The position numbers and the translations under genes were made by a program. The notes beneath the pieces are model-generated. The model searched no databases and was not told where the DNA came from. It was given only the letters and a program-made list of their open reading frames with translations. A DNA stretch of 9,020 bases from Acetofilamentum sp. (GTDB lineage Bacteria; Bacteroidota; Bacteroidia; Bacteroidales; DTU049): NCBI GenBank assembly GCA_020720525.1, contig DYON01000102.1, positions 1 to 9,020 of the forward strand. The letters are read 5' to 3'. Every line of letters begins with the position of its first letter. Within the stretch, counting starts at the first letter, position 1. Shown here piece after piece: positions 1 through 6,874 of this stretch.

Positions 1-15
1 CTGTTACATACAAAC

Positions 16-40
16 CAAAATTGACGATTTTTCAATTTTG
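16..40. repeat. 9-bp perfect inverted repeat
   Basis: CAAAATTGA at 16-24 and its exact reverse complement TCAATTTTG at 32-40 flank a 7-base loop. The stem is AT-rich and so weak as RNA, and no T-run follows it on the plus strand. It could be the tail of a terminator of a gene to the left or an operator: its right arm contains the TTTG that may serve as the -33 element of the decayed gene beginning at 95. The repeat is seen directly; any function is inference. Confidence 0.4.
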
Positions 41-71
41 TCGGTTGATAGTGAAAAAATTTATAACTTTA
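37..71 (+). promoter_or_regulatory. Possible Bacteroidota-type promoter of the decayed DUF4139 gene
   Basis: TTTG at 37-40 and TAACTTTA at 64-71 resemble the Bacteroidota -33 (TTTG or TTG) and -7 (TAnnTTTG) elements. The second misses only the final G, and the two are separated by 23 bases, at the long end of the accepted range. The decayed gene's ATG follows at 95. In such AT-rich DNA a match like this can arise by chance, so this is tentative. Confidence 0.27.
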
Positions 72-94
72 TCACCACAAAAACGAAGTATCTT

Positions 95-705
95 ATGAAA
101 AATACATTTTTTTTGATGCTGATTTGACTACTTAGTTCGTTCAGCTTGCAGGCGCAAACCATTCCTGCCAAATCGACTGTGAATTCAGTAACAGTGTATA
201 TGCTAGGTGTCGAATTGCATTCGTCGGCCGATGTGAATTTGACTAAAGGTAAAAGCACTGTCTTATTCACCGGATTGAGTCCGCAGCTCAATCCAAGTAG
301 TATTCGCTTCAGTATCGAAGGCAGCGATGCAACCATTCTTAGTGTGACATCGCGAACCAATTATCTAAGCGGGCAGAAAAAATGGAAGACTCGAAAAGTC
401 AAGTTATTGGCAATTCGCTCAAAGAAACTTTTATGTACGAAATTGTGATTCGCAACAACAAAGAGTCGGCTGTAACCATCAGTATTCAAGATCAAGTTCC
501 TGTTTCGCAGAATGGCGACATTACAGTTGATGTAATCAATATTTCAGGTGGTGTTCTTGAACCATTGAGCGGAATCATATCATGGAACTTGACCCTACAG
601 CCAGGCGAAACCAAACAGTTGATTTTGCATTATTCCATCAAATATCCAAAGAATCAAAAAATTGAAAAAAAGCGTGCTCGATCAATTGCCTGTCCCAGTT
701 TATAA
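95..705 (+). pseudogene. Decayed DUF4140/DUF4139 (mucoidy-inhibitor-A-like) exported protein with stop codon and internal deletion
   Basis: The original start is probably ATG at 95, opening a signal peptide (MKNTFFLMLI, stop, LLSSFSLQAQ). An in-frame TGA at 125-127 interrupts its hydrophobic core. The frame then continues with a DUF4140-type N-terminal domain (VTVYMLGVEL, LFTGLSPQLNPSSI, ILSVTSRTNYLSGQKK) to about 380. There the recognisable protein switches frame, and from about 382 to the TAA at 703-705 it matches the extreme C-terminus of a DUF4139 domain (ETFMYEIVIRNN, DQVPVSQNGDI, WNLTLQPGETKQL, YSIKYPKNQK). Only about 200 codons remain, whereas members usually have 500 or more, so the middle, including any coiled coil and most of DUF4139, is gone. 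The junction lies in an A-run (GAAAAAATGG). Family members are exported proteins of poorly known function. The gene converges on the polysaccharide operon and appears unrelated to it. Domain assignment is from recalled family patterns; the stop and frame change are seen directly. Confidence 0.82.
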
Positions 706-730
706 ATCACAAATTGAAAACTAATCCAAT

Positions 731-790
731 ATGAAATCAATTCTTTTTTTAACCATGATGACGATTATTTCTATTGGAATGAATGCTTAA
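731..790 (+). pseudogene. Probable signal-peptide remnant of a second exported-protein gene
   Basis: ATG at 731 opens 19 codons reading MKSILFLTMMTIISIGMNA before TAA at 788-790. The string has a Lys after the initiator Met, a hydrophobic core and a small residue before the expected cleavage site, the layout of a signal peptide. Bacteroidota signal peptides very often end in AQ, and a single C-to-T change would turn a CAA (Gln) codon into this TAA. Past the stop the frame reads only TATFC before another stop at 806, so no mature domain survives. It lies 25 bases after the decayed DUF4139 gene on the same strand, suggesting two neighbouring genes eroded together. The alternative is chance in a short AT-rich gap. 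Confidence 0.4.
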
Positions 791-832
791 ACAGCCACTT
801 TCTGTTAATATCAACAAAAAGATAACAACTGC

Positions 833-1570
833 CTACAACTCTCCATTCAGAAATCGATTCTTTTGCAAAATCTTCACTACGCTCCTTTGCTGCAAGCCAC
901 CAATCACCGATTGGAGATAGTTTGCGTTGTGAACATCGCTTCCGGCAAGCGAAATAAGTCCCTTTTCAACCAAACCAAAGGCTCTTTTTCGCACTTCGCT
1001 ACCATAGTATCCTGTGAGCGACGGAATATTCACCTGAAGCAAAACACCTGCACCATGAAGCTCTTCGATGGGTTCGTTGTGCTTGACCCAATAGCCATAA
1101 CGCTCCGGATGTGCAAGAATGGGTTTAAAACCCTTCATTTGAATTTCTTGCAGCAGATTTCGGTATCGCGGATAGGGAGTGAAATACGACAACTCGGTGA
1201 GCACATATTTTTCTTTGCCGAAAGTCAACAAACCATTTTTCAAATGCTCCTCGAAACCTTCGTCGAGCAAATATTCGGCAGCAACACTCAATGTAAGGCT
1301 GGGTACTTCTTTCTCAACCAACAATTGCAGCTGTTCAAAAACTGGCATAATGATTTCGCGGGAATTTTGATAATGCACTGCCTGAATATGTGGTGTGCAA
1401 ACAATGTTTTTAAATCCAGCTTGGTGCATGCCTTTCAGCAAACTCATCGATTCTTCGAAAGTTTTGCAACCATCGTCGAGTCCGGGCAAAAAATGCGAAT
1501 GCACATCGGTTTGCAGAACCGAAAAATCTGTTTCTGATTTTGTTCCGAATATGTTATTAAGAAAAGACAT
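833..1570 (-). CDS. CpsB/CapC/YwqE-type PHP-domain tyrosine-protein phosphatase
   Basis: This 245-residue protein is a full-length member of the PHP-fold, metal-dependent phosphotyrosine phosphatases that act on bacterial tyrosine kinases and their targets in polysaccharide production. The metal-binding motifs are all visible: TDVHSH (residues 21-26), LDDG (31-34), TPH (59-61), AEY (98-100), LAHPERY (152-158) and GSDVH (210-214). There is no signal peptide or membrane segment, so it should be cytoplasmic. It is the last gene of the operon, and its ATG lies inside the end of the preceding epimerase gene (14-bp overlap), implying translational coupling. In Gram-positive systems CpsB or YwqE dephosphorylates the CpsD/YwqD kinase, and YwqD phosphorylates UDP-glucose dehydrogenases. 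Here no kinase is in the window, so its substrate could be a Wzc-like kinase elsewhere or the operon's own UDP-sugar dehydrogenase. The family call is firm; the substrate is inference. Confidence 0.9.
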   Translation of the reverse strand: MSFLNNIFGTKSETDFSVLQTDVHSHFLPGLDDGCKTFEESMSLLKGMHQAGFKNIVCTPHIQAVHYQNSREIIMPVFEQLQLLVEKEVPSLTLSVAAEYLLDEGFEEHLKNGLLTFGKEKYVLTELSYFTPYPRYRNLLQEIQMKGFKPILAHPERYGYWVKHNEPIEELHGAGVLLQVNIPSLTGYYGSEVRKRAFGLVEKGLISLAGSDVHNANYLQSVIGGLQQRSVVKILQKNRFLNGEL

Positions 1571-2549
1571 TGCGGTTGGCTTTGAACCAAGTTACCGTTT
1601 TCTTCAATCCTTCTTCCAATTCGATGGCTGGCTCGTATCCTATCATTTTTGCAGCACGCGAAACATCGGCCGACGAAGCCATAATGTCGCCTTTGCGCGG
1701 TGCTTCGTAAATTGCTTTCGATTTACTTGCCGTAATTTTCCGAATGGTTTCGAACAATTCGTTCACCGAATACGAACCACCACAACCAATATTCATAACA
1801 CGATATTCGTTTTCTTTTTCGGAAAAAGCAGCCAGCATATTGGCCTGTACAACATTTTCGACATAGGTAAAATCGCGGCTTTGCCGACCGTCGCCAAATA
1901 TTTTCACGTCCTTTTTGTCGAGTAGATTCATAATAAACAGCGGAATCACTGCAGCGTAGGCACCATTCGGATTTTGGCGTGGTCCGAACACATTAAAATA
2001 GCGCAATCCAGTTACCGAAATATTGAACAAATCGGCAAAAACACGCGCATACATTTCGTCGGCACATTTACTTACAGCATAAGGCGAAAGTGGTTTGCCC
2101 AGTTTATCCTCTTTCTTGGGCATGGTTGCGTCGTCGCCATACACCGACGAAGACGAAGCAAAAACAACTTTTTTCACCTGATTGAGTCGGCACAAATGCA
2201 GCACATTCACAAAACCATGCACATTGTTGATATCGGTTGCAGGTGGATTCTCAACCGAACGCGGCACCGAACCTAAAGCAGCTTGGTGAAAAACAACATC
2301 GGCCTGATGAAAATGAGTTCCAATGGTGTGCGCATCGTTGATATCGGCTTCGGCAAAAACAAATGCTTCGTTTCCAAAATGATGACGGATGTTTTCGAGA
2401 CTTCCAGTCATCAAATTGTCGATCACCACAACGCGAGCAGCATTATTGGCCAAAAGTGCATCAACAATATGCGAACCAATAAAGCCCGCTCCACCAGTGA
2501 CAACACAACGTTTTCCTTTAATATTTTTTAATGCATCAACGATTTTCAT
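1557..2549 (-). CDS. wbpP: UDP-N-acetylhexosamine(uronate) 4-epimerase, WbpP/TviC type (extended SDR)
   Basis: This 330-residue extended short-chain dehydrogenase/reductase interconverts C4 epimers of UDP-N-acetylhexosamines or their uronic acids. The NAD-binding motif TGGAGFIGSH is at residues 18-27, the catalytic Ser lies in ASSSSVYGD (131-139), and YAVSK (157-161) gives the Tyr/Lys pair. Strings such as HQAALGSVPRSVENP (88-102), LSPYAVSK, GLRYFNVFG (181-189) and QNPNGAYAAVIP (192-203) are characteristic of WbpP and TviC as I recall them, rather than of hexose-only GalE. The short N-terminal extension before the Rossmann fold is also typical. WbpP epimerises UDP-GlcNAc to UDP-GalNAc and TviC epimerises UDP-GlcNAcA to UDP-GalNAcA. 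The operon's TviB-type dehydrogenase makes the uronate a plausible substrate. The start overlaps the rmlB end by 14 bp. Substrate preference cannot be settled from motifs alone. Confidence 0.85.
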   Translation of the reverse strand: MKIVDALKNIKGKRCVVTGGAGFIGSHIVDALLANNAARVVVIDNLMTGSLENIRHHFGNEAFVFAEADINDAHTIGTHFHQADVVFHQAALGSVPRSVENPPATDINNVHGFVNVLHLCRLNQVKKVVFASSSSVYGDDATMPKKEDKLGKPLSPYAVSKCADEMYARVFADLFNISVTGLRYFNVFGPRQNPNGAYAAVIPLFIMNLLDKKDVKIFGDGRQSRDFTYVENVVQANMLAAFSEKENEYRVMNIGCGGSYSVNELFETIRKITASKSKAIYEAPRKGDIMASSADVSRAAKMIGYEPAIELEEGLKKTVTWFKANRNVFS

Positions 2550-3588
2550 ACATGTCCTTATAATAATTCAAATAATCACCCGAAGTGATATTGTTGAGCC
2601 ATTCTTGGTTGCTGAGATACCAGTCAACCGTTTTTTCTAAACCTTCCTCGAATGTGAGCGATGGCTTCCAGCCCAGTTCGTTTTGTATTTTCGACGAATC
2701 GATTGCATAACGCAAATCGTGTCCGGCACGGTCTTTCACGTAAGTAATGAGTTGTTCGCTTTCGCCAGATTCGCGCCCCAACTTGCTGTCCATAATTGAG
2801 CAAAGAAGCTTTACCAAATCGATATTTTTCCATTCGTTGTTGCCCCCCACATTGTAGGTTTCGCCAACCTTGCCTTTGCTAAATACCAATTCAATGGCCG
2901 AAGCATGATCTTCCACATACAACCAATCGCGCACATTCAGTCCTTCTCCGTAAACTGGAAGTGGTTTTTTTTGAATTATATTGTTGATCATGAGTGGAAT
3001 GAGCTTCTCTGGAAAATGATACGCACCATAGTTGTTCGAGCAATTGGTTATAACCGTGGGCAAATCGAATGTATGAAAATAAGCTTTCACAAAATGATCG
3101 CTCGATGCTTTGGCTGCCGAATAGGGGCTGCGTGGATCGTATCCAGTATCTTCTGTGAAAAAACCTGTTTCGCCAAGCGAGCCAAAAACTTCGTCGGTAG
3201 AAATATGGTGAAATTTCTTTCCTTCCATATTGCCTTTCCAAATTGCACGAGCTGCATTGAGCAGATTCACCGTTCCAATCACGTTGGTGAAAACAAATTC
3301 ATCTGGATTGTCGATGCTTCTGTCAACATGCGATTCGGCTGCAAGATGAATAACGCCATCGGGTTTGTATTGTTCGAAAATGCTCAAAATGGAAGGAAAA
3401 TCGACTATGTCGGCTTTCACAAATGTGTAATTCGGCTTATTTTCAATATCGCGCAAATTATCAAGATTGCCGGCATAGGTAAGCTTGTCGAGATTCACAA
3501 TGTTGTATTCGGGATATTTATTCACAAATAGCCGTACCACATGCGAGCCAATGAATCCTGCTCCACCAGTTATTAAAATCGTTTTCAT
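2536..3588 (-). CDS. rfbB: dTDP-glucose 4,6-dehydratase (RmlB/RfbB)
   Basis: This 350-residue enzyme removes water from dTDP-glucose to give dTDP-4-keto-6-deoxyglucose, using tightly bound NAD in the cytoplasm. The sequence shows TGGAGFIGSH (7-16), HLAAESHVDRSI (81-92), the family-specific STDEVFG (130-136) with the catalytic Thr-Asp-Glu, YSAAK (156-160) with the Tyr/Lys pair, and NVRDWLYVEDH (218-228) for nucleotide binding. Length is normal for the family. Its ATG overlaps the galE stop by 4 bp (ATGA), so the two are probably translated together. The product feeds L-rhamnose and several 4-amino or 3-amino 6-deoxy sugars. The usual partners RmlA, RmlC and RmlD are not in this window, so dTDP-glucose must be supplied by genes elsewhere and the final sugar is unknown. 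It is one of three consecutive SDR nucleotide-sugar enzymes here, but the STDE motif sets it apart from the two epimerases. Confidence 0.95.
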   Translation of the reverse strand: MKTILITGGAGFIGSHVVRLFVNKYPEYNIVNLDKLTYAGNLDNLRDIENKPNYTFVKADIVDFPSILSIFEQYKPDGVIHLAAESHVDRSIDNPDEFVFTNVIGTVNLLNAARAIWKGNMEGKKFHHISTDEVFGSLGETGFFTEDTGYDPRSPYSAAKASSDHFVKAYFHTFDLPTVITNCSNNYGAYHFPEKLIPLMINNIIQKKPLPVYGEGLNVRDWLYVEDHASAIELVFSKGKVGETYNVGGNNEWKNIDLVKLLCSIMDSKLGRESGESEQLITYVKDRAGHDLRYAIDSSKIQNELGWKPSLTFEEGLEKTVDWYLSNQEWLNNITSGDYLNYYKDMYENR

Positions 3589-4619
3589 GAATTTTTCCTT
3601 TCAATGTTTTGACGGTAATTCTGTTCCCACTTCCAAGCAGTGAGTGTGATATCGTCGAGAATGCGTTGAGGCACAAAACCAAGCACTTTTTCTGCTTTGG
3701 TGGTGTCGGCCCAAATTTTTTCCACATCGCCAGCTCGCCGACCTACCATTTCGTATGGAATCTTCAATCCGCTTGTAAAATTGAAACTTTCAATCACTTC
3801 GAGCACCGAAAACCCATTTCCACTTCCCAGATTGAAAACTTCGACCTTGTTTTCGGGCATTCCACAACAAAAATTGATTGCTTTCACATGTGCAGAAGCC
3901 AAATCGGCCACATGAATATAGTCGCGAACAGCAGTGCCATCAATAGTGTCATAATCACTTCCGTACACTTTCAGTTTATCGCGCAATCCAATTGCAGTTT
4001 GGGTGATATAGGGCATCAAATTGTTTGGTACGCCACGTGGCAATTCGCCAATTAGGCCAGTTTCGTGTGCTCCGGCCGGATTGAAATAGCGAAGCGAAAC
4101 CACCCGCATTCCAGGCGTCGATTTCAGAAAATCGGCAATCATTGCTTCGCCAATTTGCTTCGTGTGTCCGTATGGCGACCACGCAGGCATAAACGGCGAT
4201 TCTTCGGTCACCGGCAATTGTTCACTTTGTCCGTACACCGTGCACGACGACGAAAAAACAAAGTTTTTAATATTTCTTTCGGCGCAAAATTCGAGCATAT
4301 TCATCAGCGAAACGAGATTGTTGCGATAATATTTCAAAGGAAATTCGACCGATTCGCTAACACTTTTGTATGCCGCAAAATGAATAACACCATCAATATT
4401 GCTGGGCATATTTTTCAATGCCGAAACGTCGCAAACATCAATTTGGTGAAACTCGGGCAAAACACCAGCAATCGTTTCGATGCGTCGAAGTACGCCTTCG
4501 TCGCTGTTCGACAAATTATCGGCAATAACAACGCTAAAGCCAGCTCCAATTAGTTCAACAACAGTATGCGAACCAATATAACCCAATCCTCCAGTAACGA
4601 GTATTTTGCCTTTTGCCAT
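3585..4619 (-). CDS. galE: UDP-glucose 4-epimerase (GalE)
   Basis: This 344-residue SDR interconverts UDP-glucose and UDP-galactose (some homologues also accept the N-acetyl forms) and supplies UDP-Gal for polysaccharide synthesis. Key motifs are TGGLGYIGSH (9-18) for NAD, FAAYKSV (81-87), FSSSCTVYG (122-130) with the catalytic Ser, YGHTK (150-154) with the Tyr/Lys pair, RYFNPAGAH (177-185), and VRDYIHVADLA (231-241). Spacing and length match classical GalE. The start ATG directly abuts the TAG stop of the upstream dehydrogenase gene with no spacer, and the end overlaps rfbB by 4 bp. It is clearly distinct from the WbpP-type epimerase two genes downstream, so the operon carries two different C4-epimerases, presumably with separate substrates. 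Confidence 0.94.
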   Translation of the reverse strand: MAKGKILVTGGLGYIGSHTVVELIGAGFSVVIADNLSNSDEGVLRRIETIAGVLPEFHQIDVCDVSALKNMPSNIDGVIHFAAYKSVSESVEFPLKYYRNNLVSLMNMLEFCAERNIKNFVFSSSCTVYGQSEQLPVTEESPFMPAWSPYGHTKQIGEAMIADFLKSTPGMRVVSLRYFNPAGAHETGLIGELPRGVPNNLMPYITQTAIGLRDKLKVYGSDYDTIDGTAVRDYIHVADLASAHVKAINFCCGMPENKVEVFNLGSGNGFSVLEVIESFNFTSGLKIPYEMVGRRAGDVEKIWADTTKAEKVLGFVPQRILDDITLTAWKWEQNYRQNIERKNS

Positions 4620-5918
4620 CTACAAACTCCAGTATGTGAGGTTTTTAACACTGTTGCGCAAAATTCCTTTCACGTCAACCACAATTCCTTTGTCGTCTTT
4701 CAACATTTCGCGAAGTTTTTCTTCGTTGATGTCCATATAGGGTTCGTGCATCACAGCCAAAATAACCGCATCGTATTTTCCATCGGGTTCAGCTGCAAGT
4801 GGCAAGCCATATTCGTGTTCAAATTCTTTTGCATCGGCATGTGGGTCGATGGCATCAACTTTCACTCCGTACGAAATAAGTTCGTGCATTATATCAACTA
4901 CTTTGCTATTGCGAATATCGCTTACATTTTCTTTGAATGTTACGCCCATCACAAGCACTTTGCTGTCGAGCACATTTTTGCCAGCTGCAATCATTTTCTT
5001 CACCGTTTGCTTGGCAACATACGAACCCATGCTGTCGTTTACAAAACGGCCAGCACGGATAATTTGCGGATGATATCTGAACTCCTGAGCTTTGTAAACC
5101 AAATAGTATGGATCGACACCAATGCAATGTCCACCAACCAGTCCTGGAAAAAACTTCAAGAAATTCCATTTGGTTCCAGCGGCTTCGAGTACATCGAAAG
5201 TATTGATTCCCATGCGATTAAAAATAATCGACAACTCATTCATCAAAGCAATATTGATGTCGCGTTGGGTATTTTCAATAATCTTAGCAGCTTCGGCCAC
5301 TTTGATGCTGGGCGCACGATGAACGCCAGCTTTAATAACCAATTCGTAAACTTTGGCAACTTCTTCGAGCACCTCAGGAGAATTTCCTGAAACAATTTTC
5401 ACGGTGTTGGTGAGTGTATTCACTTTGTCGCCTGGGTTGATACGCTCGGGCGAATAACCAACATTGAAATCTTCAGGGAATTTAAGTCCACTTACTTTTT
5501 CCATAACAGGAATACAATCTTCCTCTGTGGCTCCAGGGTAAACAGTCGATTCAAAAACAACGGTGTCGCCTTTTTTCAAAATCTTGCCAACAGTTTCGCT
5601 GGCTTTGATGAGTGGAGTCAAATCGGGTAGATTGTGATCGTCGATTGGAGTAGGAACAGCAACAATATGAAATGTGGCATCTCTCAAATCTTCCGTTTTG
5701 CAAGTGTAAACAATTCGCTTGTTCAGAAATTCAGAACTATCGATCTCGCAACTGGGGTCGATATTGTTTTTCATGAGCTCAACGCGATCGGGCTTTATAT
5801 CGAAGCCAATAACGTCGATGGTTTTAGCAAATTCGAGCGCAATGGGAAGTCCCACATAGCCAAGTCCAATAACAGATAACTTCGTCTGATGCTGCAGAAG
5901 TTTGTCGTAAGTATTCAT
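4620..5918 (-). CDS. tviB: UDP-N-acetylhexosamine 6-dehydrogenase (TviB/WbpO-type nucleotide sugar dehydrogenase)
   Basis: This 432-residue enzyme oxidises C6 of a UDP-N-acetylhexosamine to the carboxylate in two NAD-dependent steps. It contains the N-terminal NAD motif GLGYVG (18-23), VPTPI (88-92), ESTVYPG (123-129), GYSPERINPGD (154-164), AEAAKIIENTQRD (208-220) with the catalytic Lys and Asn, the nucleophile Cys265 in VGGHCIGVDPYY (261-272), and the C-terminal FKEN (328-331) and DIRNS (334-338). Three-domain architecture and length are normal. The text resembles TviB/WbpO more than the UDP-glucose or UDP-ManNAc dehydrogenases I recall. In this operon it most likely turns UDP-GlcNAc into UDP-GlcNAcA, the entry substrate for the oxidoreductase encoded just before it. 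There is a 2-bp gap from the oxidoreductase gene and none to galE. The reaction type is certain; GlcNAc versus GalNAc preference is inferred from context. Confidence 0.9.
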   Translation of the reverse strand: MNTYDKLLQHQTKLSVIGLGYVGLPIALEFAKTIDVIGFDIKPDRVELMKNNIDPSCEIDSSEFLNKRIVYTCKTEDLRDATFHIVAVPTPIDDHNLPDLTPLIKASETVGKILKKGDTVVFESTVYPGATEEDCIPVMEKVSGLKFPEDFNVGYSPERINPGDKVNTLTNTVKIVSGNSPEVLEEVAKVYELVIKAGVHRAPSIKVAEAAKIIENTQRDINIALMNELSIIFNRMGINTFDVLEAAGTKWNFLKFFPGLVGGHCIGVDPYYLVYKAQEFRYHPQIIRAGRFVNDSMGSYVAKQTVKKMIAAGKNVLDSKVLVMGVTFKENVSDIRNSKVVDIMHELISYGVKVDAIDPHADAKEFEHEYGLPLAAEPDGKYDAVILAVMHEPYMDINEEKLREMLKDDKGIVVDVKGILRNSVKNLTYWSL

Positions 5919-5920
5919 AT

Positions 5921-6874
5921 CTAAAATTTTATTTTTGTAAGAATTGGGTGAAAATCGCCTGTAAGTGGAGTCATGCTGCTGTTGCGAATATTGTAAACAA
6001 TATCAATCGAACGGCGGGCATCTTCGAGACCAAAACCGTTTCCGTCCAAAATGTGCTTATAGCTTTCGGTATGCAATTCGGTGAAACCTTCCGAAAATTC
6101 AAATTCTTCTCCATTCACTTTGATGGAACGAAAAGTACGCTTCTGACCTTTGATTTCGGCGGGCAAATCGTTTTCGTCGATGCTGAGGAACCAACGCACA
6201 TTGGCATTTTTCAATCTAAAAAAGCCCGATGCTTTGTCGTCGGTATGCAAATGCACGAGCGATTGCTCTACATCGCCAAAAATCCAAGTAAGCATATCGA
6301 AAAAATGGATGCCAATGTTGGTGGCAATTCCGCCACTTTTGCTTTCGTCGCCTTTCCACGAGCGATGATACCATTTGCCACGGCTGGTGATGTAGGTTAA
6401 ATCGACATCGAAAAACTTATCTTTCTGAGCTTCTACATCGGCTTTCAATTGCTTGATTGAATCGTGGATACGAAGCTGAAGAATATTGTTGATTTTTTTT
6501 CCTGTTTCGCTTTCAATTTCGGCCAATGCATCAATGTTCCATGGATTCAAAACCAGTGGTTTCTCGCAAATAACATGAGCCTGATTGCGCATTGCCATAC
6601 GAATATGAGCATCGTGCAAATAGTTTGGCGAACAAATGCTCACGTATTCAATTTTACTGTCGCCAGCACGGCGCATTTTGTCTAAATGCCTGTCGAAACG
6701 TTCCGATTCGCTAAAAAAATCGGCTTCGGGAAAATACGAATCGATAATTCCAATTCCATCGTAAGGATCGAGCAACGCCGTGATGCGATTTCCCGTTTCT
6801 TTGATGGCCTTCATGTGGCGCGGCGAAATATATCCCGATGCACCGATAAGGGCAAAATTGATTGGCTGTTTCAT
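5921..6874 (-). CDS. wlbA: UDP-GlcNAcA 3-dehydrogenase, WlbA/WbpB type (Gfo/Idh/MocA family)
   Basis: This 317-residue oxidoreductase is predicted to oxidise C3 of UDP-N-acetylglucosaminuronic acid to the 3-keto sugar, using NAD. It starts with a Rossmann motif FALIGASGYISPRH (7-20). SICSPNYLH (79-87) and CEKPL (103-107) carry the family's catalytic Lys105, LTYITSRGKWYHRSWKGD (159-176) lies in the sugar-binding part, and NIGIHFFDML (186-195) carries the catalytic His190. RWFLSIDENDLP (227-238) and VNGEEFEFSEGFTELHT (253-269) also closely resemble Bordetella WlbA as I remember it. It overlaps the acetyltransferase gene by 4 bp (ATGA) and leads directly into the dehydrogenase that makes its substrate. 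In WlbA/WbpB systems the NADH is re-oxidised with 2-oxoglutarate, giving glutamate that feeds the partner aminotransferase. The same cycle is likely here but is not visible in sequence. Confidence 0.92.
   Translation of the reverse strand: MKQPINFALIGASGYISPRHMKAIKETGNRITALLDPYDGIGIIDSYFPEADFFSESERFDRHLDKMRRAGDSKIEYVSICSPNYLHDAHIRMAMRNQAHVICEKPLVLNPWNIDALAEIESETGKKINNILQLRIHDSIKQLKADVEAQKDKFFDVDLTYITSRGKWYHRSWKGDESKSGGIATNIGIHFFDMLTWIFGDVEQSLVHLHTDDKASGFFRLKNANVRWFLSIDENDLPAEIKGQKRTFRSIKVNGEEFEFSEGFTELHTESYKHILDGNGFGLEDARRSIDIVYNIRNSSMTPLTGDFHPILTKIKF

Noticed and set aside
125..127. In-frame TGA read as a recoded (selenocysteine or Trp) codon
   Set aside because: It sits within a signal peptide, the same gene has a second lesion (frame change with missing middle), and the other genes here end normally at TGA, so a simple nonsense mutation is the better explanation.
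146..448. A separate 100-codon gene starting at TTG 146
   Set aside because: The TTG is the Leu of the signal peptide's LQAQ end. The upstream ATG at 95 is in the same frame and supplies the rest of the signal peptide, interrupted by TGA, so this is part of the decayed DUF4140/DUF4139 gene.
804..829. Imperfect inverted repeat (GTTAATATC / GATAACAAC) in the convergent gap, considered as a terminator
   Set aside because: The stem is AT-only apart from its ends, has a mismatch and a wobble pair, and no T-run follows on either strand, so it is too weak to call a terminator.
863..1537. Plus-strand open frame of 224 codons opposite the phosphatase gene
   Set aside because: It is antisense to a full-length PHP phosphatase with all metal-binding motifs, and the antisense translation has no recognisable fold or start context.
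2905..3531. Plus-strand open frame of 208 codons opposite rfbB
   Set aside because: It is a shadow of the rfbB coding frame; the composition is atypical and no motif is visible.
1557..4619. The three consecutive SDR genes as recent tandem duplicates
   Set aside because: They share only the family motifs. Each carries distinct signature residues (GalE FSSSCTVYG, RmlB STDEVFG, WbpP-type HQAALGSVPRS), so they are old, separate subfamilies.
4566..5390. Long plus-strand open frame of 274 codons
   Set aside because: It lies wholly opposite galE and the dehydrogenase, both of which have every catalytic motif. Its translation is rich in Phe, His, Asn and Cys without domain structure, the usual shadow of a gene that favours TCG, GAA and TTC codons.
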